A program made the position numbers and the translations under genes. Under the pieces are notes generated by a model. That model made no database searches. It saw only the letters and a program-made list of their open reading frames with translations, and was not told the DNA's origin. Positions 17,565-26,265 of a stretch of 64,000 nt of DNA are shown one piece after another (position 1 is the stretch's first letter; each line of letters starts with the position of its first letter). Source of the stretch: Xylanibacter rodentium (GTDB taxonomy: Bacteria; Bacteroidota; Bacteroidia; Bacteroidales; Bacteroidaceae); contig NZ_JABKKE010000018.1 in the NCBI RefSeq assembly GCF_013166575.1, positions 25,285 to 89,284 of the forward strand, in the 5' to 3' direction.

Positions 17565-18656
17565 ATGATAGAAAGAATAGAAATATTTAACTACAAGTCA
17601 ATAAAAAATGCACATATTGACTTGACAAAACTAAATATTCTTATCGGTGCAAATGGCGCAGGTAAAAGCAATTTTATATCATTCTTTGAGCTGACACAAC
17701 ATTTGCTTAATCAACGTCTGGGCCGCTATATGCTAGAACATGGTGGAATAGACTCTATGCTGTATCATGGACGTAAAGAATCAGACAGCATATCTTCCTT
17801 AATTGATTTTGAAAACAGAAACGCTTTCACTTTTAAATTAAGACCTACAGCCGGCCCAAAGGCATATATTGAATATACAAGAGACTATTTTAACAACAAA
17901 GGTCTATCAGACAAGCAATATCAAGACAGCTGGCATCCATGCAATTGGGATTCTAATGTAGAGGAATCAGAAATTCTCAACAAGCCACAGTGGAGAGCAG
18001 AATATATTCGTGTTTTTTTACATAGTTTCACCGTTTATCACTTTCATGACACAAGTTTGTCTTCACCTATGCGTCATCCTTCAAGGGTGGGTGACAACGA
18101 ATTCATGCGACATGACGGATCTAATATAGCGGCCTATTTATATCGGCTGAAAGATAAAGATGAAACAACTTACAATCTTATTGAAAGTACCATACGCTCC
18201 ATAGCACCATACTTTAAAAGGTTCAAATTGATTCCTAATAAAAATATGGAAGGGTTTATCTCCTTGGAATGGGAAGAAAAAGATTCAGACATGTATTTGG
18301 ACGCAACCAACCTATCTGACGGCACACTGCGCTTTATTGCTCTGGCAACCCTATTACTTCAACCTAATTTGCCACATACTATAATAATTGATGAGCCGGA
18401 ACTTGGATTACATCCGGCTGCTATCAACAAACTCGGAGCATTAATAAAAAGAGCCTCGGCAAAAAACCAACTCATTATTGCAACACAATCAATTGAACTT
18501 ATCAACAATTTCTCTATTGATGATTTAATCATTGTAGAAAGAAACAACAATCAATCCACATTCTCACGACTCAATGAAGAGGACTTCTCTAATTGGCGTG
18601 AAGAATATTCTGTTGGTGAGTTATGGGAAAAGAATGTAATCGGAGGAAGGCCATGA
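17565..18656 (+). CDS. AAA family (ABC/RecF-like) ATPase, probable defence-module ATPase
   Basis: A 363-residue ATPase of the SMC/RecF-like AAA_21 type. It opens IERIEIFNYKSIKN and has Walker A GANGAGKS at residues 28-35, an LSDGTLRFIAL signature at about 250 and Walker B IIIDEPELGLHP at about 272. It lacks a coiled-coil insert, so it resembles the ATPase half of OLD/PARIS/AbiL-type two-gene systems rather than a repair protein. It overlaps the next gene by ATGA. The region is clearly richer in A and T than its neighbours luxS and typA, suggesting acquisition. Phage defence is an inference from family and partner. Confidence 0.8.
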   Translation: MIERIEIFNYKSIKNAHIDLTKLNILIGANGAGKSNFISFFELTQHLLNQRLGRYMLEHGGIDSMLYHGRKESDSISSLIDFENRNAFTFKLRPTAGPKAYIEYTRDYFNNKGLSDKQYQDSWHPCNWDSNVEESEILNKPQWRAEYIRVFLHSFTVYHFHDTSLSSPMRHPSRVGDNEFMRHDGSNIAAYLYRLKDKDETTYNLIESTIRSIAPYFKRFKLIPNKNMEGFISLEWEEKDSDMYLDATNLSDGTLRFIALATLLLQPNLPHTIIIDEPELGLHPAAINKLGALIKRASAKNQLIIATQSIELINNFSIDDLIIVERNNNQSTFSRLNEEDFSNWREEYSVGELWEKNVIGGRP

Positions 18657-19303
18657 AAAAAAGACTCTACATCGTAGTTGAAGGTCAGAGCGAAGAGGAA
18701 TTTGTAAATAGCTTGCTTGCTCCATACTTCCTGTCGTACGACATTTATATCTTTCCTATGATTATACATACAAGTAAAGGACACAAAGGAGGATTTGTAA
18801 ATTATCATCATCTGAAAAATGACATCAATAAGCTATTGTCTTCTCAAGGAAAGGATGCCGTTGTGACAACATTTTTTGATTTCTTCCGTTGTCCAGAACT
18901 ACCTTACAAAGAAAAATGGTCTGATATTCCTGACCATACCAAACGTGTGACGGAAATGGAAGCTGCGTTAAACAAAGACATTCAGGATTTTAGATTCATA
19001 CCATATATCCAACTTCATGAATTCGAAGCATTATTGTTTTCTTCAGGAGATGGGTTCAAAAAATATTTCGATGAAAAAACAAATAAAACTCTTCAAGACA
19101 TTATTGATTTATACAACAATCCGGAAGATATAAACAGTTCACCGGATAATGCCCCTTCAAAACGGTTACTACGAATTGTTCCAGAATACGATAAAGTAAT
19201 ATATGGAAATATAATAGCATTAGAAATAGGTATCAAAACAATACTAAACAGATGTCCAAGATTCAGGAATTGGATAGAAAAACTTATAACACACTGTAAC
19301 TAA
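18653..19303 (+). CDS. DUF4276 family protein (probable Toprim-like effector)
   Basis: A 216-residue partner of the ATPase, starting inside its last codons. It begins with a strand and VEGQSEEEFV (Glu10), has FFDFF at about residues 75-79 and QLHEFEALLFS at about 122. The early Glu and later Asp fit the acidic residues of Toprim-like nucleases, and DUF4276 proteins commonly sit beside such ATPases. By analogy to AriB, AbiLii and the OLD nuclease domain it would be the nuclease or effector switched on by the ATPase. That role is inferred. A hairpin follows the stop codon. Confidence 0.75.
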   Translation: MKKRLYIVVEGQSEEEFVNSLLAPYFLSYDIYIFPMIIHTSKGHKGGFVNYHHLKNDINKLLSSQGKDAVVTTFFDFFRCPELPYKEKWSDIPDHTKRVTEMEAALNKDIQDFRFIPYIQLHEFEALLFSSGDGFKKYFDEKTNKTLQDIIDLYNNPEDINSSPDNAPSKRLLRIVPEYDKVIYGNIIALEIGIKTILNRCPRFRNWIEKLITHCN

Positions 19304-19309
19304 CCGGCA

Positions 19310-19363
19310 TTTTTCAATGCGAAGACACAAAGCATCTTGGCTTTGCTTCTCCGCATTGAAAAA
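19310..19363. terminator. Bidirectional terminator between the DUF4276 gene and typA
   Basis: Perfect 12-bp arms (TTTTTCAATGCG at 19310-19321 and complement at 19352-19363), extended inside by CAAAGC/GCTTTG pairing. The A-rich and T-rich bases at the stem ends suit both convergent genes. Confidence 0.75.
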
Positions 19364-19393
19364 GCATCATTACTGCTTTATCTCAAATAAATT

Positions 19394-21196
19394 CTATTCC
19401 TTGTTGGCCCGTTTGCGGTCGTTATGGTCGAGAATCGTCTTACGCATACGCATACTCTTTGGTGTCACCTCGACAAGTTCGTCGGCCTTGATATACTCAA
19501 GAGCCTCCTCAAGCGAAAGGATTGTGCGGGGCACGATGCGGGCCTTGTCGTCGGAGCCGCTGGCGCGGGTGTTGGTGAGCTGCTTGGCCTTAGCCACATT
19601 GATTACAAGGTCGTTGTCGTGGATATGCTCACCGACCACCTCACCGATATAAACCTCCTCGCCCGGGTCGATGAAGAACTTGCCGCGGTCCTGAAGTTTG
19701 TCTATAGAATAGGCATAGGCAGTACCCGTCTCGAGAGCAATCATAGAGCCGTTCACACGACGGGATATCTCACCCTTGTACGGCTGGTAATTCTTGAAAC
19801 GGTGGGCCATGATAGCCTCGCCCTGACTGGCTGTGAGCACGTTGGTACGCAAGCCGATGATGCCGCGCGAAGGTATCTCAAACTCAATGTTGACGCGTTC
19901 GCCCTGGCTTTCCATCGAAGTCATCTCACCCTTACGGCGTGTCACCATATCAATCATCTTACTGGCAAACTCCTCGGGCACGTTGATGGTCAGTTCCTCT
20001 ACCGGCTCGCAACGCTGTCCGTCAATCTCCTTGTATATAACCTGCGGCTGTCCAACCTGCAGTTCGTAACCCTCGCGGCGCATAGTCTCGATAAGCACGG
20101 AAAGATGGAGCACGCCACGGCCGCTGACAACCCACTTGTCTGTGGAATCTTCAAACTGGCTGACGCGAAGTGCAAGATTCTTCTCAAGTTCTTTCGTAAG
20201 ACGGTCGTTGATGTGGCGGCTGGTGACAAACTTACCCTCGCGGCCGAAGAAAGGAGAATCGTTAATCATGAAGAGCATCGACATCGTCGGTTCATCAATA
20301 GCTATGGGCGGCAACGGTTCCGGATTTTCAAAATCACAAATGCTATCACCTATCTCGAAACGTTCAAGACCGATAATTGCGCAAATATCACCGCTTTGCA
20401 CCTCAGGAGTCTTCACATGTCCCATTCCCTCAAAAGTATGCAGTTCCTTGATACGGGTCTTCTCGGCAGAGCCATCACGATGGCAGATTGTTATGTTCAT
20501 GCCTTCACGAAGCACACCACGGTGCACACGCCCAACGGCTATACGACCTGTATAGCTGGAGTAGTCGAGGCTGGTGATAAGCATTTGGGGTGTTCCCTCT
20601 ATGATTTTCGGAGCCGGTATCACCTCGACTATCTTGTCAAGCAAATATGTTATGTTGTCTGTAGGCTGCTTGTAGTCGGCACTCATCCATCCGTTCTTTG
20701 CCGAACCGTAAACGACGGGGAAATCAAGCTGGTCTTCCGTCGCATTGAGTGAGAACATCAAGTCGAATACCATCTCGTATACCTCCTCGGGACGACAGTT
20801 GGGTTTGTCCACCTTGTTGACCACAACTATCGGCTTCAGACCTATCTCCAAAGCTTTCTGCAACACAAAGCGTGTCTGCGGCATCGGTCCCTCGAAAGCG
20901 TCGACAAGGAGCAGACATCCGTCGGCCATGTTGAGCACGCGCTCCACCTCGCCGCCGAAATCGGAGTGTCCCGGAGTGTCGATAATGTTTATCTTCACGC
21001 CTTTCCAGTTTATGGAAACATTTTTCGACAATATAGTTATGCCTCGTTCACGCTCGAGGTCGTTGCTGTCCAAAACTTGATCACTGAGATTCTGTCCGTC
21101 ACGAAAAAGATGTCCGGCCAACATCATCTTGTCCACGAGAGTAGTCTTGCCATGGTCCACGTGGGCGATAATGGCTATGTTTCTGATGTCTTGCAT
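19394..21196 (-). CDS. typA: Translational GTPase TypA/BipA
   Basis: A 600-residue GTPase of the usual TypA size. The start at 21196 gives [19 protein letters not shown], with the G1 P-loop at about residues 11-19. [16 protein letters not shown] is G3 and VVNKVDKP is G4. The C-terminal half has the EF-G-like and TypA-specific domains ([21 protein letters not shown]). It binds ribosomes and helps assembly and stress adaptation. The frame stays open upstream of 21196, but that region holds the promoter and a microsatellite, so the longer start is rejected. Confidence 0.95.
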   Translation of the reverse strand: MQDIRNIAIIAHVDHGKTTLVDKMMLAGHLFRDGQNLSDQVLDSNDLERERGITILSKNVSINWKGVKINIIDTPGHSDFGGEVERVLNMADGCLLLVDAFEGPMPQTRFVLQKALEIGLKPIVVVNKVDKPNCRPEEVYEMVFDLMFSLNATEDQLDFPVVYGSAKNGWMSADYKQPTDNITYLLDKIVEVIPAPKIIEGTPQMLITSLDYSSYTGRIAVGRVHRGVLREGMNITICHRDGSAEKTRIKELHTFEGMGHVKTPEVQSGDICAIIGLERFEIGDSICDFENPEPLPPIAIDEPTMSMLFMINDSPFFGREGKFVTSRHINDRLTKELEKNLALRVSQFEDSTDKWVVSGRGVLHLSVLIETMRREGYELQVGQPQVIYKEIDGQRCEPVEELTINVPEEFASKMIDMVTRRKGEMTSMESQGERVNIEFEIPSRGIIGLRTNVLTASQGEAIMAHRFKNYQPYKGEISRRVNGSMIALETGTAYAYSIDKLQDRGKFFIDPGEEVYIGEVVGEHIHDNDLVINVAKAKQLTNTRASGSDDKARIVPRTILSLEEALEYIKADELVEVTPKSMRMRKTILDHNDRKRANKE

Positions 21197-21223
21197 TTTA
21201 ATTAATACCTTAAAAGTCGGGTG

Positions 21224-21231
21224 CAAAGTTA
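21224..21231 (-). promoter_or_regulatory. -7 promoter box for typA
   Basis: On the minus strand TAACTTTG followed by CA, 27 bases before the typA ATG. Confidence 0.65.
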
Positions 21232-21242
21232 CTGCTTTTGCT

Positions 21243-21270
21243 GAAGAATGAAGAATGAAGAATGAAGAAT
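21243..21270. repeat. Four tandem copies of GAAGAAT
   Basis: A 28-bp pure 7-bp microsatellite just upstream of the typA promoter. The unit is like the heptads in the arms of elements A and C, but there is no opposing arm. The rest of 21271-21594 shows nothing recognisable. Confidence 0.85.
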
Positions 21271-21594
21271 TTATCACAAAATATGAAATAAGGCAATCGG
21301 CAATCAACTTTTCCATACGATATGCGGAATAGACACCTGCCAACATCATACTATTATTTATTTTTGCTTCCGGTCAACCGTACTACCCTTATGCTCACCT
21401 CATAGAGAAGAAAAGCGGTACTGTGACCAAAGCGAGGGTCATCAGGTCCAGAAGAGTTCATTACAGCCGTAACAACCATTATCAACAGTTAGGAACAATT
21501 CATATAATATATTTTAAGGTGAAGTGCCGAGCTATACAAGATAGTATGCTAACGATACAAACATTGCATCATCCATGTGGACAAAGCAGATAGC

Positions 21595-21630
21595 TTTGAG
21601 GGTGTTGCAGAACACAGCAACACCCTCAAA
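21595..21630 (-). terminator. Terminator-like hairpin after the 214-residue exported protein
   Basis: Perfect 14-bp arms (TTTGAGGGTGTTGC at 21595-21608 and complement at 21617-21630) with an 8-base loop, 29 bases past the minus-strand stop codon. Confidence 0.65.
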
Positions 21631-21659
21631 TGATTATACTATTCCCTCACCTCTACCGG

Positions 21660-22304
21660 TTAAAAGAAATAGTGCAAGGAGGCGTAGAAGCCGGCCATTG
21701 TGACAGAAGTGGAGGAGGCTTCCGAACTCCAAGGTGTCATCATGCCCCCAAAGCCTCCGGCATACAGTCCCCAATGTTTGCCTTCATAGCCCAAGCCGCC
21801 ATCTATACCGATTTTCATGCCGACAGTAGATTCGAGATGATAGTAGGAGGATATAGCCTTTCCTTCTTTTTCCTGGGGCACACCAATTTCCAACGGACAG
21901 AAATCTATACCTGCCTTTACAATCCATTTGCCACGGGTAGACAACGGATTAAGGATGTATTTCGCATTACACGGTATGGTAAACAGTCCGATGCAGAAGA
22001 TGTCTTCATCTATTCCCCTTTTTCTGCCGGAATAAACGGCTTTACTTTTACTGAAATCAATACCCAAACCCGTCTCGAACGCCCAGTGGCTCTCTGTATT
22101 CTTCGGTTTCAGAAGTCCGGAGAGACTCCAATACACTTCACCTGTAAAGCCAGCGTCACAATCCCATCCGTCAATGGAATACGAAGCCATGCCACCCTTC
22201 ACAACAATACCTTGCTTGACGGTTTTCTCTTTCTTTACCTTACCAGATTGCGAAAAAGCTGATGTAGCCAACAGCATACAACAGAATAACAATAGTTTTT
22301 TCAT
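21660..22304 (-). CDS. Exported small outer-membrane beta-barrel-like protein
   Basis: A 214-residue protein with a clear signal peptide (MKKLLLFCCMLLATSAFSQ). The mature part has alternating hydrophobic and aromatic strands, repeated Gly-rich turns (GIDGGLGYEGKHWGLYAGG) and ends on Phe-Phe, all typical of a small outer-membrane barrel. Its exact family is not recognised and the function is unknown. It lies 28 bases after the PDZ-like protein gene on the same strand, so the two likely form an operon. Confidence 0.7.
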   Translation of the reverse strand: MKKLLLFCCMLLATSAFSQSGKVKKEKTVKQGIVVKGGMASYSIDGWDCDAGFTGEVYWSLSGLLKPKNTESHWAFETGLGIDFSKSKAVYSGRKRGIDEDIFCIGLFTIPCNAKYILNPLSTRGKWIVKAGIDFCPLEIGVPQEKEGKAISSYYHLESTVGMKIGIDGGLGYEGKHWGLYAGGFGGMMTPWSSEASSTSVTMAGFYASLHYFF

Positions 22305-22332
22305 AAAAGTTTTTTGAATGATTATAAAATGT

Positions 22333-23679
22333 TTATTTGATAAATACGTAATTACAAAACTCAGTAATTCCCCCTTTCGTTATCTTCTGCTTCCCTATCT
22401 GCATCATGTTTGCCGTCTTGATTATTCTGTCTCGGTAAAAATTCTCCCCAGGTCTGTAAGTGCAGAAATCCCCATCGGTATCATTGTATCTCACATATTT
22501 TATCACGTCATCCTTCTTGCATCCCAAGGCTTCAGCCTTACTGCCCGGTACAACATCCGATATAGTTGGATTTACGGCAAAGTTCTCGCACAACACACCC
22601 CATGTGGCTATATACTCTCCGAACATGCTCTCATGGAATGGATATTGAAGCATGTATTTGCCGAGGTGCTCTTTCACATATTCAAGAAGCCTGATTTCCG
22701 AGGTCTTGTGTTCGCTGTACGTAAGCTGCCAGATGACGGGCGGCGTGTCACTGTTCAGTTTGGAAGCCTCCAGCACCGACAGCTCCAGATAGGCATCTGC
22801 CGTCACGTTGGTGCGCATTGTGCCCGTTTCTTCCGTCCGTGTAGTAGCCTTCCCCGTATTGCCGCCCACACTCACACCCCTTATACCCAAAAAGTTGGAT
22901 ATGCCGATGCCGGTATCTCCGGTAGTTGTCGTGGTGGTATAGGAAGGAACGTATACCGATTCTATCTTCTGGTTAACGTCCTTGGTAAGATAGAGATAAA
23001 TGTCCGGGGCGGTTGTGCTTCTCTTCAATCCCTTGGCTTTCAAATGTTCCGCAAAAACCTCCATGATGGTCTTGTCCATCAGTTGGTCGTCTCCCATCAG
23101 CCGGTAATCGAATGTGTTGAACTTAAAGAAGTCGATGTCACTGTCCGACAACAGCGATACTGTAGGCATAATTTCAGCCGACGGGTAAGTACTTGCAAGC
23201 AACTTCCCTTTTCTCTTTTTCAACGTACACTTGTATTCCTTGTTCTGCCCCATCACCTTAGTCTGATAGACGAGCATCACCTCCTCTTCCGAATCAATGA
23301 TACGGTAGAAATCGCTTTCCTCCATATCTCTCGTGTCCTGACCGTTGACGGAAACTATCACCGACATGCACTTCAGATTTGTTGTCACCGGCGCAAATGT
23401 CATGTTGTTCCAAGTGTTGGTAACGGTAAGATATTCAGGGGCCCAATTCGACAGCCGTTTCACCTCTATCATGTGTTCGGCCTGGTACTGGGCAGACGAC
23501 CGTAGAGTACCTGCACAGAGAAAAAGCAGCATGGACACAACGGCCTGCAAAAGCCCGAGGTGACACAAACCATGTAATGATAACCTGGCATCATACTTTG
23601 CCGTTCCGTTGCAGAGACCTGTAAATGGCATCCGCATACATGTAGCCTCTTTCGGCCTGTGATTATAAAAATGCAACAT
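22333..23679 (-). CDS. Exported protein of unknown function with a C-terminal PDZ-like segment
   Basis: At most 448 residues. A hydrophobic export segment (LLQAVVSMLLFLCAGTLRSSAQ) lies about 42-63 residues into the frame, so the true start is probably inside: Met15 or Met17 (23637, 23631) or a nearer alternative codon. A region around KGLKRSTTAPDIYLYLTKDV resembles the DUF4136 pattern of envelope proteins, and GSKAEALGCKKDDVIKYVRY near residue 395 looks like a PDZ peptide-binding loop. There is no protease catalytic motif. It is presumably periplasmic or outer-membrane attached and works with the barrel gene downstream. Confidence 0.6.
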   Translation of the reverse strand: MLHFYNHRPKEATCMRMPFTGLCNGTAKYDARLSLHGLCHLGLLQAVVSMLLFLCAGTLRSSAQYQAEHMIEVKRLSNWAPEYLTVTNTWNNMTFAPVTTNLKCMSVIVSVNGQDTRDMEESDFYRIIDSEEEVMLVYQTKVMGQNKEYKCTLKKRKGKLLASTYPSAEIMPTVSLLSDSDIDFFKFNTFDYRLMGDDQLMDKTIMEVFAEHLKAKGLKRSTTAPDIYLYLTKDVNQKIESVYVPSYTTTTTTGDTGIGISNFLGIRGVSVGGNTGKATTRTEETGTMRTNVTADAYLELSVLEASKLNSDTPPVIWQLTYSEHKTSEIRLLEYVKEHLGKYMLQYPFHESMFGEYIATWGVLCENFAVNPTISDVVPGSKAEALGCKKDDVIKYVRYNDTDGDFCTYRPGENFYRDRIIKTANMMQIGKQKITKGGITEFCNYVFIK

Positions 23680-24344
23680 CTGTAACTATTTTTTTGTTTC
23701 TGTTTAATATATAACACTCCCAAATGTACAGACACAAAAAAGCGTGGAAATCGTGCCTGTCACCCGTTCCACGTCTTGAGGCTCTCGCATTGCCCGATGT
23801 TGTTGAACGAGCAACGCGAAACCCACGCCGATGAGTTTATATAATTATCCCTATCCCATACGTACAATACATCATCATCTACCACATGAATACAACGATG
23901 ACATATACAAATATGGATATAAGGATGCCTATAAAAACATCCCATGGGCATCTACCGTTGCTATGTTCAAGACAACATCTGAAACTTGCGAGATTCCAAG
24001 ACGTCAAGAACAAAGCGTCAAAGTAAACGCCTTTCTATATATAGCGACTCTCTCCCACCCTTCTGCCGCTGTCAGCATATGATCGTCACGGATTTTCCGG
24101 TCCGCTCCATAATCAAGTCCTACAGCCTGGCGTGGGCAAAACATCCTGCTCCTTATGCAAAACGACAGCGAATACGTTCACCAGCGTCTCACGGAACAAG
24201 AAGTTCCAAGAATCATCTGCAAAAATAATAAAATGTTTTGAAATCCAAGTATTTAAAAAGAAAATATTTCGCGATAAACTTTATTTCATTGCAAACAGAG
24301 TGACCGGACTGAGACAAGAGCAACAGACCGCCACTTCATCCATG
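23680..24344. other. Intergenic stretch with no recognised gene
   Basis: About 650 bases between the PDZ-like protein gene and the dispersed GC-rich element. Several open frames of 60-90 codons exist on both strands, but none has a signal, family motif or ribosome-start context that I recognise. It may hold decayed sequence. Confidence 0.5.
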
Positions 24345-24700
24345 TACATTCTTTTCTTAATTTTCCGCACTTCTTTTTCTTCGAAATAGAAAAGCTGCAA
24401 GACCCTCTCTGCTTTCTTGACACACATTCCGGTCTTCGTGATTTTGCCGCAGGGGCCTCCCGACACTCCCGCAACGGCACCGTTGGCCTCCAACGACGGC
24501 CTTGATACAATGCCGCGAGGCCCTCGTGGCAACCTCAGGAGGGCCTCTCTGCTTTTCTTACATGGCACCACCGTCTGCCAACAAGCGTAACACTCTGATT
24601 ATCAATGCATCCTATTTCAACGCAAAAGTCGCTATTTTCGGACCATCGTCAGGAAAATGAGATTTTGTGACGAACGACGAAGTGTTTTGTCTCATTTTTT
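24345..24700 (-). repeat. Dispersed GC-core element, copy 1 (reversed)
   Basis: Read on the minus strand it matches copies 2 and 3: CCGAAAA with CGAC/CGAT downstream, then a block like GATAATCAGAG.GTTACGC, then AAAGCAGAGAGG, a GC-rich core rich in GGCCTCC and CCGTTG segments, a second AAAGCAGAGAGGG, and TTTTCTATTTC followed by GAAAAA and GTGCGGAA. There is no coding potential. It lies upstream of the Rpn nuclease gene. Ends are approximate. Confidence 0.8.
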
Positions 24701-24764
24701 ACACAATCCGACCGTCCTTGAGAACACCACACAAAAAATAATTAATCAAGAAATCAACAAAATC

Positions 24765-24796
24765 TTTGCCATTTAACAAATTATACACTATCTTTG
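24765..24796 (+). promoter_or_regulatory. Promoter of the Rpn nuclease gene
   Basis: TTTG at 24765-24768 as a -33 box, 20 bases of spacing, then TATCTTTG at 24789-24796 followed by CA. This is a complete Bacteroidetes-type promoter 29 bases before the ATG at 24826. Confidence 0.75.
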
Positions 24797-24825
24797 CAAT
24801 ATTCCAACCAAAACATGTTACAATC

Positions 24826-25722
24826 ATGAAAATCAACAACCAATACATACGTTTCGACTGGGCCGCCAAGCGTATGCTTCGCGACAAGGCAAACTTCGGT
24901 GTCCTTGAGGGACTCGTTACAGTGTTGCTGGGCGAACAGATACACATCATTGAAATACTTGAAAGCGAAGGCAATCAGGAATCGCCCGAAGACAAGTTCA
25001 ACCGCGTGGACATCAAGGCCCGCAACAGCAAGGACGAGATAATAATTGTCGAGATACAGCTCACACGCGAACTGTACTACCTCGAAAGGATTCTTTACGG
25101 AGTGGCAAAGGCCATTACCGAGCATATCTCGCTCGGCGACATGTACGACAAAGTGAAGAAGGTGTACTCGATAAACATCCTCTACTTCGACCTCGGACAG
25201 GGTTCTGACTATCTGTACCACGGGCAGACCGTGTTCCGCGGAGTGCATACCAACGACACACTTACGATAAACACAAAAGAGGACAACATGATAAGGATGA
25301 AGACACCGGCGGAAATTTATCCCGAATATTTCATCATACGTGTCAACGAGTTCAACAAGGTGGCGACAACTCCGCTTGAGGAATGGCTCGACTACTTAAA
25401 GAACGGACATATAAAGGACGACACTACAGCTCCAGGCCTGCACGAGGCAAAGGAAAAGCTTAAGGTACTCACCATGACACGGCAGGATAAACTGTCGTAC
25501 GAGCGCCATTTGGACGCCATCATGATACAGAACGACGTAATAAACACTGCTATGCAGGAAGGAAAAGCCGAGGGAAGAGCTGAGGGACTGATTGAAGGAA
25601 TTGAAAAAGGTAAAACAGAAACAAAGATTCAACATGCAAAAATAATGAAAGACCTTGGCATTGAAACAAACAAAATTGCCACCATAACCGGATTGACAAT
25701 GGAAGAAATCAAGAAATTGTGA
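24826..25722 (+). CDS. Rpn family PD-(D/E)XK nuclease (recombination-promoting nuclease/putative transposase)
   Basis: A 298-residue protein of the Rpn/PDDEXK_2 family. It starts IRFDWAAKRMLRDKANF, with the nuclease core in RVDIKARNSKDEIIIVEIQ (Asp and the Glu-x-Gln) at about residues 62-82. The C-terminus has the usual charged EGKAEGRAEGLIEG repeats and a small helical tail (IATITGLTMEEIKKL). Such proteins cut DNA in vitro and have been linked to horizontal transfer and defence; the host role is unsettled. The start at 24826 follows the promoter. The gene sits alone next to a dispersed repeat. Confidence 0.9.
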   Translation: MKINNQYIRFDWAAKRMLRDKANFGVLEGLVTVLLGEQIHIIEILESEGNQESPEDKFNRVDIKARNSKDEIIIVEIQLTRELYYLERILYGVAKAITEHISLGDMYDKVKKVYSINILYFDLGQGSDYLYHGQTVFRGVHTNDTLTINTKEDNMIRMKTPAEIYPEYFIIRVNEFNKVATTPLEEWLDYLKNGHIKDDTTAPGLHEAKEKLKVLTMTRQDKLSYERHLDAIMIQNDVINTAMQEGKAEGRAEGLIEGIEKGKTETKIQHAKIMKDLGIETNKIATITGLTMEEIKKL

Positions 25723-25778
25723 AAGGCGGATGCCATTCTGCAACAGCAATCGTTAAAACAGGTTAATATATAATACTA

Positions 25779-25806
25779 TTCTTAATTCTTAATTCTCAAT
25801 TCTTAA
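25779..25806. repeat. Four 7-bp units (TTCTTAA type)
   Basis: TTCTTAA, TTCTTAA, TTCTCAA and TTCTTAA in a row directly upstream of the rpsO -7 box. It is the same heptad style as elements A to D but with one arm only. Confidence 0.8.
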
Positions 25807-25816
25807 TTAAAAGCAG

Positions 25817-25824
25817 TACCTTTG
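25817..25824 (+). promoter_or_regulatory. -7 promoter box for rpsO, with a long leader
   Basis: TACCTTTG followed by CA. The leader to the ATG at 25934 is about 100 bases and contains small stems (CCGG-AAAAT-CCGG and GCCG...CGGC), which might serve S15 autoregulation (inference). Confidence 0.6.
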
Positions 25825-25933
25825 CACCCACAAATCCGGAAAATCCGGTGCATTCGAAGATGTTGGCCGTTGTGATTAAGGCGGCATGCGTCTGAGATAT
25901 GTAATCAAAACAACAAATTAATCATCAACAATT

Positions 25934-26203
25934 ATGTATTTGAACATTGAGAAAAAGCAAGAGATTTTTGGAAAGCACGGTAAAGGCACAACAGACACTG
26001 GTTCGGCAGAAAGCCAGATAGCGCTGTTCACATACCGCATTTCGCATTTGACGGAGCACTTGAAGAAAAATCGCAAGGACTATGTGACAGCCCGTTCGCT
26101 GACACAACTCGTAGGAAAGCGCCGTGCACTGCTCAATTATCTCTATGACCGCGACGTTAACCGCTATCGCGCAATAATCAAGGCTTTAGGTCTGCGCAAA
26201 TAA
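25934..26203 (+). CDS. rpsO: 30S ribosomal protein S15
   Basis: An 89-residue protein, the standard S15 length. The motifs GTGSAESQIALFTYRI, the LTEHLKKNRKD...RSLTQLVGKRRALLNYL block and YRAIIKALGLRK are the S15 16S-rRNA-binding surfaces. It is a primary binder of the central domain of 16S rRNA. The single-gene transcript has its own promoter, a leader of about 100 bases and a strong terminator shared with convergent folK. Confidence 0.98.
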   Translation: MYLNIEKKQEIFGKHGKGTTDTGSAESQIALFTYRISHLTEHLKKNRKDYVTARSLTQLVGKRRALLNYLYDRDVNRYRAIIKALGLRK

Positions 26204-26230
26204 GACATTAAGTCTGAAACAAATAACAGA

Positions 26231-26265
26231 AAACTCCCGCAAATCAATCAGACTTGCGGGAGTTT
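26231..26265. terminator. Bidirectional terminator of rpsO and folK
   Basis: Perfect 12-bp arms (AAACTCCCGCAA at 26231-26242 and complement at 26254-26265) with T-rich sequence after the stem. The folK stop codon lies in the loop and the last folK codons form the right arm, a very compact arrangement. Confidence 0.9.

Noticed and set aside
19424..20752. A 442-codon open frame on the plus strand opposite typA
   Set aside because: It is antisense to TypA motifs and has no family features.
23831..24082. An 83-codon open frame with a Tyr/His-rich start
   Set aside because: No signal, motif, promoter or neighbouring support. Length is within chance for this region.
24132..24389. An open frame containing PGVGKTS-like residues in the 23.7-24.8 kb gap
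   Set aside because: An earlier look suggested a P-loop, but the frame that carries it starts later, has no flanking fold pattern and runs into the non-coding dispersed element.
24345..24700. Insertion sequence at the dispersed element
   Set aside because: No transposase frame, no terminal inverted repeats typical of an IS, and cores differ between copies. A non-autonomous or RNA element is more likely.
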